Assembly (NCBI GenBank): GCA_016938735.1
Contig: JAFGUB010000004.1
Coordinates: 1-49,708, forward strand
DNA: 49,708 bases
Direction of reading: 5' to 3'
Origin: Campylobacterales bacterium
Lineage (GTDB): Bacteria > Campylobacterota > Campylobacteria > Campylobacterales > Sulfurimonadaceae
The position numbers and the translations under genes are program-made. Shown here in pieces: positions 1 through 7,688 of the stretch. The notes under the pieces are model-generated. The model was not told where the DNA came from and did no database searches. It saw only the letters and a list, made by a program, of their open reading frames with translations. The first letter of the stretch is position 1, and each line of letters opens with the position of its first letter.

Positions 1-31
1 ATCTCTTCTAGGGTATGTTTAGGGGTAAATT

Positions 32-53
32 TTACAGGCATGCTCCCCTGTAA
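32..53. repeat. Inverted repeat TTACAGG / CCTGTAA
   Basis: Two perfect 7-base arms (32-38 and 47-53) flank an 8-base loop, downstream of the minus-strand HD-GYP gene that ends at 96. No U-run follows on the minus strand, so it is not a convincing terminator. It could be a hairpin or an operator for a gene outside the window. Confidence 0.35.
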
Positions 54-95
54 GAAAAAATCGTTCCAATTTTAGGTTTGGTATTACCTTAGGGT

Positions 96-1853
96 TTATC
101 CGACCGCTTTTTCAAGATCTTCCAAGAAATGCAGACGCGATGCCTTGTCGTGCAGATCAAAATGCAGGAGGTGAAACTGCAACATGACATTACTCGTCTT
201 TTCAAAACTTTCGCGCATACGCTCCGTATCGAGCTTGATATGTTCGTTGCTCAGTATGACAAAATCATCACCGTAAATACGGAAGATTTGTGACGTATTG
301 AAGCGCTCTTCGAGGTATTCGCCAAGCAATACCAAAACCTTATTGCCTGTTTCCCAACCCTGTGTGGTGTTGAGTGCGCCGAAGTTTCGGATGGCGATGA
401 CGTTGGCGCAGACAAACTGCTGATGATCTTCATGCTGCTGCAAAAGCAGTTGCAGATAGCGCAGATTGTAGAGATTGGTCAGGGGGTCTTTAAAGTAGTG
501 CGAAAGCCGTTCTTGCTCGATCACACTGGTGGGCAGTTGGGTGACGCTTAAATCGATATTGATGGTGCGGAAGACCCCTTGCGCATGGGCGACGATGGTA
601 GGGTTATAGTGGATACCGGCAAGATAGTGCAGTTCTGCTAAAGAGTCGGCGATACTTTTGCGCGGTTTGTAGATGCGGTTGGTCGTCATCGCGTCAAAGG
701 TGTCGGCCACCGCCAGAATCTGAGCGCACAAAGGGATGTCGTCGCCTTTGAGGCCGTAAGGGTAACCGCTGCCATCAAGCCGCTCGTGGTGGTACTTCAT
801 GATGGTGATGATCTCTTCGCTAAAATCGATATTGCGTAGGATCGATTCGCCCACCAAGACGTGCTCTTTGATGATGTCGAACTCTTTAGGGTTGAGGCGT
901 CCTGGCTTGAGCAGGACGCTGTCGGGGGTGACGATCTTACCGATATCGTGCAGCACCGCCGCTTCGTAGAGCCGTTCGATCATCTCCTTGGGAAGATGCA
1001 TGGAGAGGGCGAGCATTTTGGCATAGTCGGCGACGCGTCTGGTATGTCCTGCGGTGTAGGTATCGCGCTCTTCGGTGAGGTTGATGAGCGCCAAAATGAC
1101 GTTGCGGTAGTGCTGCAAGCCACGTTCCTGCTCCTCTTTGAGGGCTTGTGTCTTTTGTGCGACGAGCAGATCGAGCCGTTCTTTCTCTTTGAGGGTTTTG
1201 CCGCTACGCCAGATCAAATAGGCGATCGCTCCAAAGAGCAGTGCGCCTACAAGTAGGCTCAGCGCTGTGGCACCAAGCAGGGCGTTTAGGCGGCTTTGAA
1301 AGCTATCGTCGTATTCGAGCGAGATGATATAGGCGATTGGCTCGCCGCGCAGATTCGCGATGGGCATAAAGGTAGCCACTACGGCTTTATCGCGAAAGGT
1401 CAGCGATCGCACGAGCGGGAAGCGCTCTTTGAGCTGTCGAGAGATTGCCGCGTCATCGTGTAATGTGCGCAAGAGCGGCTCAAAGTTGTGATCAAAATGG
1501 GCGTGTACGCCAAGATCGATCACATAGTCGTCATGCAGCGTCGAGGGGGCGTAGTTGCCTTTCTCCTTGTCAAAAACGGTGGCGGAGACAACATCGCTTT
1601 GGATCATGAAGTAAAAACCGCGCCGTTTGAAGACGTGGCTAAGGTGTTTGATGATGGCGTTGATCGAGACACTGATCTCGATGCTGCCAAGATGGCGGCC
1701 TTTGTCGATGATGGGAAAGATGTAGCGATAGCCGTTGAAGATACGCCCCTCTTCAAAGCCCTCGGCGTAGCGCTTTTGCTGGTTGGCGATACTGATCGAT
1801 TCGCGCACGTTCATGAGGTTGTCGCCGTACTGCTGGGGTCTGTGCATCCGCAA
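96..1853 (-). pseudogene. HD-GYP phosphodiesterase sensor, C-terminal 585 codons of a gene split by a TAG codon
   Basis: This part holds most of a dCache-like periplasmic sensor, a transmembrane helix at about residues 190-215, a coiled linker, an HD-GYP domain (HDIGK at about 300, HHERLDGSGYP at about 355) and a C-terminal GGDEF-like domain whose signature is degenerate (YGDDF). HD-GYP domains hydrolyse cyclic di-GMP; the degenerate GGDEF is probably not a cyclase. The first possible start is a TTG without a Shine-Dalgarno sequence, and the reading frame continues upstream through 1854-1991 with typical dCache sequence (IHFHLPDGRSFLRM) to an in-frame TAG at 1992-1994. The upstream piece at 1992-2222 is in the same frame and supplies the missing N-terminal helix. 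As read, the gene is broken, unless the TAG is read through or is a sequencing error. Confidence 0.85.
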
Positions 1854-1991
1854 AAAACTGCGGCCGTCAGGCAGATGAAAATGGATTTGGCGTACGTCGA
1901 GCGCCTCTTTAAGCCCTTCGTACTGCTCTTTGAGCAGGTTGTAGAGTTCCCAGTGCAGGGTGTCAAATTGTGAGGGTGAAGCCCCTTCGAC

Positions 1992-2222
1992 CTAGTGCAA
2001 GATGTTAAGCACTTCGGGCTGTAAAATCAGGTTTCCGTAGGTGGAGCGGGCGTTGAGGCGGTAGGTGGTGATGGCGCTTTTGTAGAGGTTGTCAAGCTGC
2101 TCGAGTTTGGTTTGCTCGAGCACAACCGCGTCCTCTTGATAGCTGCGGTACAGTAGTGCAACGATGATGGCGGCGATCAGCGTAAAGATCGTAAAAAAGA
2201 GAACCACTCGGCTCATCAACAA
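1992..2222 (-). pseudogene. N-terminal piece (76 aa) of the split dCache/HD-GYP gene
   Basis: It encodes a start, an N-terminal membrane helix (residues about 5-25) and the first helix of a dCache sensor, ending ...EVLNILH then TAG. The ATG at 2222 has a good Shine-Dalgarno sequence (GGAGG) just upstream and a possible -10 (TACAAT on the minus strand, 2238-2243). It is in the same frame as the 96-1853 piece, and a single C-to-T change of a CAG codon would explain the stop. The full gene would have been about 708 codons. It lies 34 bases after purN on the same strand. Confidence 0.8.
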
Positions 2223-2256
2223 CCTCCGATGTTAAAAATTGTAGCACAACCCCGCT

Positions 2257-2808
2257 CTATTGCAGCAGCGTCTTGACCGTTTGGGCGAGCAGACGGTGTT
2301 CGATGGCGCGGATGCTACATGTAAAGCCCTCCAGCGTCTCCTGTGCACTTCGCTCGAACGTCTCCTGCGCGATCACCTCTCCGCCGTCGAGCTCATGGCT
2401 CACCCAGTGCACCGAGACCCCGCAGACCCGCTCACCGCTCTCAAAACTGCGCTCGATCGCCCGCGCCCCCTTGAACTTGGGCAGCAAGGAGGGGTGCAGG
2501 TTGATCGCCTTTACATGTAAGGTAAAAACGGGCGTAAGAATGCGCATGAATCCGGCCAGCACCGTCAAATCGGGCGCGTGGGCGTGAACCGCGCGCACCA
2601 GCGCCGCATCGAACGCTTCGCGGCTCTCAAAAAGGGTATGATCGATCACCTCTACCCGTACCCCCAGCGCCTGAGCCTTGGCGATGCCGGGAGCCTGGGG
2701 GTTGTTGGTGATGGCGCTCTCAACGACGCAGTGTTTGAGGTGCAGCTCCTCGATGAGGCGCACCAGATTGCTCCCCTCGCCGCTAAAGAGAATAACGATC
2801 CGCTTCAC
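2257..2808 (-). CDS. purN: Phosphoribosylglycinamide formyltransferase
   Basis: PurN transfers a formyl group from 10-formyl-tetrahydrofolate to glycinamide ribonucleotide, the third step of purine synthesis. The 183-residue protein has the usual single-domain length. Visible motifs are the phosphate loop SGEGSNL (9-15), NLHPSLLPKFKG (103-114) with the catalytic Asn-x-His, and HELDGGEVI (138-146) with the conserved Asp141. It overlaps the upstream nnr gene by four bases (ATGA), so the two are probably translated together. Two copies of the dispersed palindrome lie in it: one perfect copy reading LHV (97-99) and one variant reading FTCS near residue 162. Confidence 0.95.
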   Translation of the reverse strand: MKRIVILFSGEGSNLVRLIEELHLKHCVVESAITNNPQAPGIAKAQALGVRVEVIDHTLFESREAFDAALVRAVHAHAPDLTVLAGFMRILTPVFTLHVKAINLHPSLLPKFKGARAIERSFESGERVCGVSVHWVSHELDGGEVIAQETFERSAQETLEGFTCSIRAIEHRLLAQTVKTLLQ

Positions 2809-4196
2809 AGCCGCGCCACCGCGTCGATCAGATCAAAAGGGTTCATCGCGTAGTCGTTACATGTAAGGCGCTTACTTGCTAGAGTATGCGCCAGCGAACC
2901 GTGGATCGCGGCGTCTAGCGGAGCGTAGCCCTGCGCCAGCAGCGCGCCGATCAGACCGCTAAGCACATCGCCGCTCCCCCCTTTGGCCAGCACGGCGCTG
3001 CCGTGGGGATTGACGTACAGCGCGTCGTTTTGGGCGATGATGACGTTGGCCCCTTTGAGCAGCAAGACTACATGCGGATAAGCGGCGCAAAAGCGCAGCG
3101 CATAGCCGAAGCGGTCGTTTTGCAGTGTTGCGACGTCGATGCTGCCCAGACCGCAGGCGCCGTAAAGCGCGCAGAACTCTTTGGGGTGCGGGGTGAGGAT
3201 CACCTGCTCGCGCTCCAGCAGGGTGCAGAGCAGCGGATGGTAGAAGAGATCGGCATCAATCATCAGCGGCAGGGCATGGTTCACAAAGTCGCGCAGCTCA
3301 CGGTCGCAAAACTCCTGCCCCAGCCCCATTCCCAAACACAAAGCGCTCAGATTGGCAGGAAGCGTGTGGCTCTGCATCAGCTCATACGGAAGCTGCAGCG
3401 CTTCGTTGCTCAGCAGACTCACCAGCCCTGCGCCAAAGCGCATCGCCGCGCTACCGCAGAGCACCGCCGCGCCGCTTTTTTCGCCGCAGAGCACCCCTAA
3501 ATGGCCGTAGCTGCCCTTGTGGCTGTCAGCCCTGAGGCGATGGGGCAGTACCAGATCTTCGATCTCTAGCAGTTGCCACGGCGATTCACGCTCGTAGTAG
3601 AGGCGCGACACCCCCAGATCGACCACCTCGATGACCCCAACCACCTCTTTGGCCGCGTCGCTAAAGAGGCCGCGTTTGAGCGCTCCCATCGTGAGCGTCA
3701 CGTCGGCGCAAAAGCACGGTTCGCTTACGCGCCCCTCCAGATCCAGTCCGCTGGGCAGATCGCAGGCGATTTTGAGCGCTTCAAGGGCGTTCATCTGCTC
3801 TAAAAGCATCTGTGTCTGCGGCTCCAAAGCACGCTTCGCGCCGCTGCCGAGCAGCGCATCGACCAGCACGTCGCAAGGCTCAAGGGTATCGATAAAGCTT
3901 ACATGTAAGGCCTCCAGCCGCCCTAACTGCACCAAAGCCAGCGGCGATTTGGCCCCAAAGGGCAGCATCACCGCCACGTCGTAATCGCCGCAGAGCAGCC
4001 GTGCCAGCGCCAGACCGTCCGCGCCGTTGTTGCCCGCACCGCAGACGATCAGCACCTTTTTGCCCCGCGGCATTCGGGCGCGTAGGTAATCGCTCATCCC
4101 GTCGGCGGCGTGCTCCATGAGCAGCTCTTCGCTAAGGCCAAACTGCGTATAACAGCGCTGATCGAGCGTGCCGACTTCGTAAAAAAGGTTCTGCAT
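2805..4196 (-). CDS. nnr: Bifunctional NAD(P)H-hydrate epimerase / ADP-dependent NAD(P)H-hydrate dehydratase
   Basis: This repair enzyme restores damaged NADHX and NADPHX. The N-terminal half is the YjeF_N epimerase, with a GxGNNGxDG-type loop (GAGNNGADG, residues 53-61). The C-terminal half is the ribokinase-like dehydratase, with LTPHPKEF, LLKGANVII and GGSGD (406-410). The total of 463 residues is normal for the fusion. An upstream in-frame ATG exists at 4229, but the start at 4196 is preferred: it has a strong AAGGAGG at 4201-4207, and the sequence MQNLFYEVGTLD is the usual family start. A minus-strand -10 (TACAAT, 4219-4224) precedes it. Two perfect palindromes lie inside, at 2857 (LTCN) and 3899 (LHV). 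Confidence 0.93.
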   Translation of the reverse strand: MQNLFYEVGTLDQRCYTQFGLSEELLMEHAADGMSDYLRARMPRGKKVLIVCGAGNNGADGLALARLLCGDYDVAVMLPFGAKSPLALVQLGRLEALHVSFIDTLEPCDVLVDALLGSGAKRALEPQTQMLLEQMNALEALKIACDLPSGLDLEGRVSEPCFCADVTLTMGALKRGLFSDAAKEVVGVIEVVDLGVSRLYYERESPWQLLEIEDLVLPHRLRADSHKGSYGHLGVLCGEKSGAAVLCGSAAMRFGAGLVSLLSNEALQLPYELMQSHTLPANLSALCLGMGLGQEFCDRELRDFVNHALPLMIDADLFYHPLLCTLLEREQVILTPHPKEFCALYGACGLGSIDVATLQNDRFGYALRFCAAYPHVVLLLKGANVIIAQNDALYVNPHGSAVLAKGGSGDVLSGLIGALLAQGYAPLDAAIHGSLAHTLASKRLTCNDYAMNPFDLIDAVARL

Positions 4197-4218
4197 ATAC
4201 CCTCCTTTATAGGGGCAT

Positions 4219-4224
4219 ATTGTA
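4219..4224 (-). promoter_or_regulatory. -10 box for nnr-purN
   Basis: TACAAT on the minus strand lies about 23 bases upstream of the nnr start. It stands in the divergent region shared with the TetR gene. No clear -35 box was seen. Confidence 0.45.
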
Positions 4225-4257
4225 GGCAAGTGAAGCTTATTTTAGTCGCAAACGCAC

Positions 4258-4263
4258 TATAAT
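4258..4263 (+). promoter_or_regulatory. -10 box for the TetR/hydrogenase operon
   Basis: A perfect TATAAT stands 26 bases before the GTG start of the TetR gene, with AAGGA at about 4279-4283 as ribosome binding site. No good -35 is visible. Confidence 0.55.
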
Positions 4264-4289
4264 CAAACCCAAACGATCAAGGAATACGC

Positions 4290-4880
4290 GTGTCCACCCT
4301 CAAACGCCTCAAACGCCGCGAAGAGATCATCGAAGGCGCGCTCAAGCTCTTCTCCAAAGGCGGGTTCTACCAGACGACCATCCCCGACATCGCCCGCACC
4401 ATTGGCATGAGCGTCGGGAATTTTTACAACTACTTCACCTCCAAAGAGGTCTTGGCCAAAGAGCTGCTGCTTTATATTTCGGAGTATTTAGGCGAGCGCA
4501 TCCGCACGATCAACGAAAGCGACGCCACCACCCAAGAGAAAATCCGCGCCATTGTGGCGATGTACTTTGAGATGGTCCAATCGCGTCCCGAGATGATCGA
4601 GTACTTCTTGCGCATCTTTCTCTCCAACCGCGAAGTCTTCGGCGAAGGGTGCGAAGGGACGGTCTGCGTCTCCGCCTTCATCACCGAAATGATGCTCTTT
4701 TTTGACGACGGGGTGAGCTGCGGCGACCTGCGTGAGCAGGACTTTTTCAGCGCCTTCGGTCTCTTTATGGGCTACCTTGGCGGCATGGCCTTTTTGTGCG
4801 GCGAAAAGGTACTGCCCCACGCACTGGATAGCTACGTCGATTCCATCACGCAGAACATCTACCGTGCACTCAAAACCTAA
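4290..4880 (+). CDS. TetR/AcrR family transcriptional regulator
   Basis: This 196-residue protein has a typical TetR N-terminal DNA-binding domain (about residues 8-60): IIEGALKLFSKGGF, then the helix-turn-helix IPDIARTIGMSVGNFYNYF, then SKEVL. The C-terminal half is a helical ligand and dimer domain that is poorly conserved in the family. It starts at GTG after AAGGA. Its 3' end overlaps the GTG start of the hydrogenase small subunit by 17 bases, so it is probably the local regulator of that hydrogenase and perhaps of the divergent nnr promoter. The ligand is unknown. Confidence 0.9.
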   Translation: MSTLKRLKRREEIIEGALKLFSKGGFYQTTIPDIARTIGMSVGNFYNYFTSKEVLAKELLLYISEYLGERIRTINESDATTQEKIRAIVAMYFEMVQSRPEMIEYFLRIFLSNREVFGEGCEGTVCVSAFITEMMLFFDDGVSCGDLREQDFFSAFGLFMGYLGGMAFLCGEKVLPHALDSYVDSITQNIYRALKT

Positions 4881-5709
4881 AGCGCTCTGGCTCCAGGGCC
4901 TTACATGTAACGGCAACAGCCACTCCTTTTTGAACCATCCACAGCTTGGCATTCTGATGGAGCGCTTCGAGCTGCTCTATCATCCCCACCTTCCCTGCAC
5001 GCTGAGCCTCGAAGCGGTCGTTACATGTATGCATGAGTGCGATCTGCTGCTCTTTGAGGGGGCGTTTGAGCCGACCATGAGGCGTGCGGGCGTGGCGCTG
5101 GAGCGGCTGCTGGAGCACTACGGCGCGTGCGCGGCGCAGATCGTGGCGGTGGGAAGCTGCGCTTCGTTCGGCGGGGTGTTTGGCAGTAGCGGAGGGTTGG
5201 ACGCGCAAAGCCAAGCGTGGAGCGAGAAGATCATCAACTTAAGCGGCTGCCCGATCCACCCCGAATGGCTCGCACTGATTCTGAGCGGTTTTGCCGAGGG
5301 ATCAGCCTTTGCCCTCGATGCGCAGCGCCGACCCAAAGCGCTCTATGCCCATCTGGTGCATCACGGCTGCACGCGCAACGAGTATTTTGAATGGAAGGTC
5401 GATGCGAAAGGCTTTGGGGTGAACGAGGGGTGTCTGTACTACGATCAGGGGTGTCGCGGCGTGCTCAGCCACGGCAGTTGCAACCGCATCCTTTGGGGCG
5501 GCGTCAGCTCCAAAACCCGCAGCGGCCAGCCCTGTTTTGGCTGCACCGAGAGTGATTTTCCGCGCCGCGACCTCTTCAAAACCCGCAAAAATATGTCGAT
5601 TCCCCACGAAGTGCCGCTGGGGGTGAGCAAACGCGCCTACCTCACCCTTGCGGGCATCGCCAAAACCTTTACGATCGAGCGGCTAAGCAAGGATCTGATG
5701 GATGATTGA
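4864..5709 (+). CDS. Group 2-type [NiFe] hydrogenase small subunit
   Basis: This subunit carries the iron-sulfur clusters of a cytoplasmic [NiFe] hydrogenase. The reading frame is open further upstream, but homology starts at LWLQGLTCNGNSHSFLN, which points to the GTG at 4864 and gives 281 residues. Visible cluster ligands are Cys15, Cys99 (GSCASFGG), Cys129 (LSGCPIHPEW), His167/Cys169 (HHGCTRNEYF), Cys190, Cys197, Cys206, Cys224 and Cys227. There is no Tat signal, as in group 2 (HupS/HupU-like) enzymes. The second proximal Cys is replaced in a C-x-G-N motif, as in HupS-like proteins. The perfect palindrome at 4901 encodes Thr14-Cys15, the first cluster ligand. Whether it acts in H2 uptake or sensing cannot be told; no partner kinase adjoins it. 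Confidence 0.88.
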   Translation: MHSKPKALWLQGLTCNGNSHSFLNHPQLGILMERFELLYHPHLPCTLSLEAVVTCMHECDLLLFEGAFEPTMRRAGVALERLLEHYGACAAQIVAVGSCASFGGVFGSSGGLDAQSQAWSEKIINLSGCPIHPEWLALILSGFAEGSAFALDAQRRPKALYAHLVHHGCTRNEYFEWKVDAKGFGVNEGCLYYDQGCRGVLSHGSCNRILWGGVSSKTRSGQPCFGCTESDFPRRDLFKTRKNMSIPHEVPLGVSKRAYLTLAGIAKTFTIERLSKDLMDD

Positions 5710-7003
5710 GCGCAGACTGATCGAGCGGATCGAAGGGGAGGCGGAGCTGGAGTTTGAAGAGTGCGAGGGGCGCGTGGCGTATGCGACGATCCGCTTTGAA
5801 CACATGCGCGGCATGGAACGGCTGCTTTTGGGGCGCGAAGGACGCGACGCGCTGGTGCTCACGCCGCGCGTCTGCGGCATCTGCGGCCATGCCCATCTGA
5901 TGGCTTGCGTCCTTGCGCTCGAAGATGCCTACGCGAACGCCGGCCATGCGCTCACGCTCAGCCCCAAAGCCCAAGCGCTGCGCGAAGCGACGCTCTCGCT
6001 GGAGATGATCCAAAACCATATCAAATGGTGGTATCTCGTAATGAGCGAGGAGCTCTACGCCCTGCGCGGCTTCACTCCGCCCAAAGAGAGCGCGCTTAGA
6101 GGTGCCTACGGCGCGCAGATCATCAATCGCGCCATCAGCGCTCTGGCCGGACAGTGGCCCCACAACAGCTACATGATCCCCGGCGGCGTCACCTGCGACC
6201 CGGGAGCGCTGGAACTGCTGCAGGCGCAAACGGCGCTCTTTGAGGCGACGCGCTTTGTTCAGGAGACGCTGCTGGGGATGGAGCTGGAGCGCTTTTTATC
6301 CGCGCTTACATGTAAGGAGATTACGGGCATACAGAGCGACGCGGGGCGCGTCGAGGCGATGCTGCTGGAGCTGGGAATGCAGGAGAAGGGGCGCGCCTAT
6401 GATCGCTTTGCGGTGCTGGGCAGCCACGGCTTTGCCGCGCCTGCGCGGTTGCGCGGCACCAAAACCTACAAGATTGACCCCGCGCAGGTTCACACCGAAG
6501 CGGCGATCACGCTGCGCGGAGAAAGCATGGCGCGCAACGCCCTCTATCGTGGTACATCCTACGAGACGGGACCGCTTGCGCGGGCGTTGCAGCGGGGCGA
6601 TCCGCTGATTAAAAACATGCACCGCCGCTTCCGCGACAGCACCTACACCCGCATCTTTGCGCGGCTTTATGAGTGCGCCTTGCTGCTGGAGCGCACGGCA
6701 GCGCTGCTGCGCGGCGTGGTGCTTGGTGAAGCTTCATGGATAGAGCCGCCGCCCATCGAGCGCATCAGCGCAGAGGGTGTGGGCATCGTCGAAGCGCCGC
6801 GCGGGCCGCTGATCCACCGCGTGCGGCTGGAGCGGGGCATCATCGCGGCGTACGAGATCATCACCCCGACCCAGTGGAACCTCGCCAGTGCCCCGCGTGA
6901 GCGTCCGGGGCCCGCGCAAAAGGCGATGGAGGGCTTACATGTAAGCGAAGCGGCCTTTGTGTTTCGCAGCTTTGATGTCTGTTCGGTCTGTACGACGCAT
7001 TAG
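5702..7003 (+). CDS. Group 2-type [NiFe] hydrogenase large subunit without C-terminal extension
   Basis: This is the catalytic subunit for the H2-splitting NiFe site. The N-terminal ligand motif is RVCGICGHAH (Cys58, Cys61, His65) and the C-terminal one is DVCSVCTTH (Cys427, Cys430, His433). The last His is directly followed by the stop codon, so there is no tail for a maturation protease to cleave; this resembles H2-sensing hydrogenases. Pro is replaced by Val in the usual DPCxxC. At 433 residues it is shorter than membrane-bound group 1 enzymes. It overlaps the small subunit by 8 bases. Two perfect palindromes are present, at 6306 (LTCK) and 6935 (LHV). The role could be sensory or low-potential uptake (group 2d-like); this is inference. 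Confidence 0.88.
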   Translation: MIERRLIERIEGEAELEFEECEGRVAYATIRFEHMRGMERLLLGREGRDALVLTPRVCGICGHAHLMACVLALEDAYANAGHALTLSPKAQALREATLSLEMIQNHIKWWYLVMSEELYALRGFTPPKESALRGAYGAQIINRAISALAGQWPHNSYMIPGGVTCDPGALELLQAQTALFEATRFVQETLLGMELERFLSALTCKEITGIQSDAGRVEAMLLELGMQEKGRAYDRFAVLGSHGFAAPARLRGTKTYKIDPAQVHTEAAITLRGESMARNALYRGTSYETGPLARALQRGDPLIKNMHRRFRDSTYTRIFARLYECALLLERTAALLRGVVLGEASWIEPPPIERISAEGVGIVEAPRGPLIHRVRLERGIIAAYEIITPTQWNLASAPRERPGPAQKAMEGLHVSEAAFVFRSFDVCSVCTTH

Positions 7004-7070
7004 ACGCAAATGCAACAAGACGATACATGTAACCCTTTTTCGCAACAATACAGCTTAAAAGGAGCACACG

Positions 7071-7688
7071 ATGGCACTTGGATGGCTTTATGCGGAGATG
7101 GTTTTACTGTTTGTAGCGCCGAGTCTATCGGTCTATTTTGGGGTGATGCCGCCGTGGATGATCATACCGGGGCTTTGGGTGTTGACGCTCTATGCGTATT
7201 GGATTTTACGCCGTCACCAAATGCCTGTTTTTGAGCCGCTCCGCCACTATTGTCGTCATCTTTTGGGGCGAACCGCTTTGCTTGGGGTGCTGGGGCTTGC
7301 GATGTTGGTCTTTATCGGGTATTCAAAACTTTTTGTGCTGGTGCTTGAGCGGCCCTTGGTTTGGGTGGCGATCCTAGCACTCTATCCCCTGCTCTCGGCC
7401 CTGCCGCAAGAGATTTTGTTTCGGCGTTTTTTCTTCTATCGCTATAGTGCGCTGATGGGCAGCGGAGCACTTTTTTGGCTTAGTGCGGCGCTCTTTGCGC
7501 TCGCGCATCTGCCCTTTGGCAACGAAGTGGCGCTTGCGGGGAGTTTTGCGGGCGGGATACTCTTTGCCCACTCTTACCGTCAAAGCGGTACGATCCTCTC
7601 AAGCTGGATCGAACACTCTCTCTATGGCATTATGATCTTTACCTTTGGCTTGGGACACTATTTTTATCATGGACGCATCGGGGCTTAG
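7071..7688 (+). CDS. CPBP-family intramembrane protease-like protein
   Basis: This 205-residue, strongly hydrophobic protein has about six membrane segments. It shows the CPBP (Abi) signatures PQEILFRRF (112-120, the ExxxR motif with Glu114 and Arg118), FALAHL with His146, and a late HSLYG. The first Glu of the usual EExxxR is Gln113, so activity is uncertain. Family members are glutamic endopeptidases that cleave membrane substrates, but many are uncharacterised. The ATG is preceded by AAAAGGAG. A palindrome variant (7023) lies in its leader. It converges with, and overlaps by four bases, the Amt-GGDEF gene. Confidence 0.75.
   Translation: MALGWLYAEMVLLFVAPSLSVYFGVMPPWMIIPGLWVLTLYAYWILRRHQMPVFEPLRHYCRHLLGRTALLGVLGLAMLVFIGYSKLFVLVLERPLVWVAILALYPLLSALPQEILFRRFFFYRYSALMGSGALFWLSAALFALAHLPFGNEVALAGSFAGGILFAHSYRQSGTILSSWIEHSLYGIMIFTFGLGHYFYHGRIGA

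Noticed and set aside
7010-7234. 75-codon frame starting MQQDDTC before the CPBP gene
   Set aside because: The CPBP frame has a clear ribosome binding site, membrane segments and motifs; this frame overlaps it out of phase and has none.
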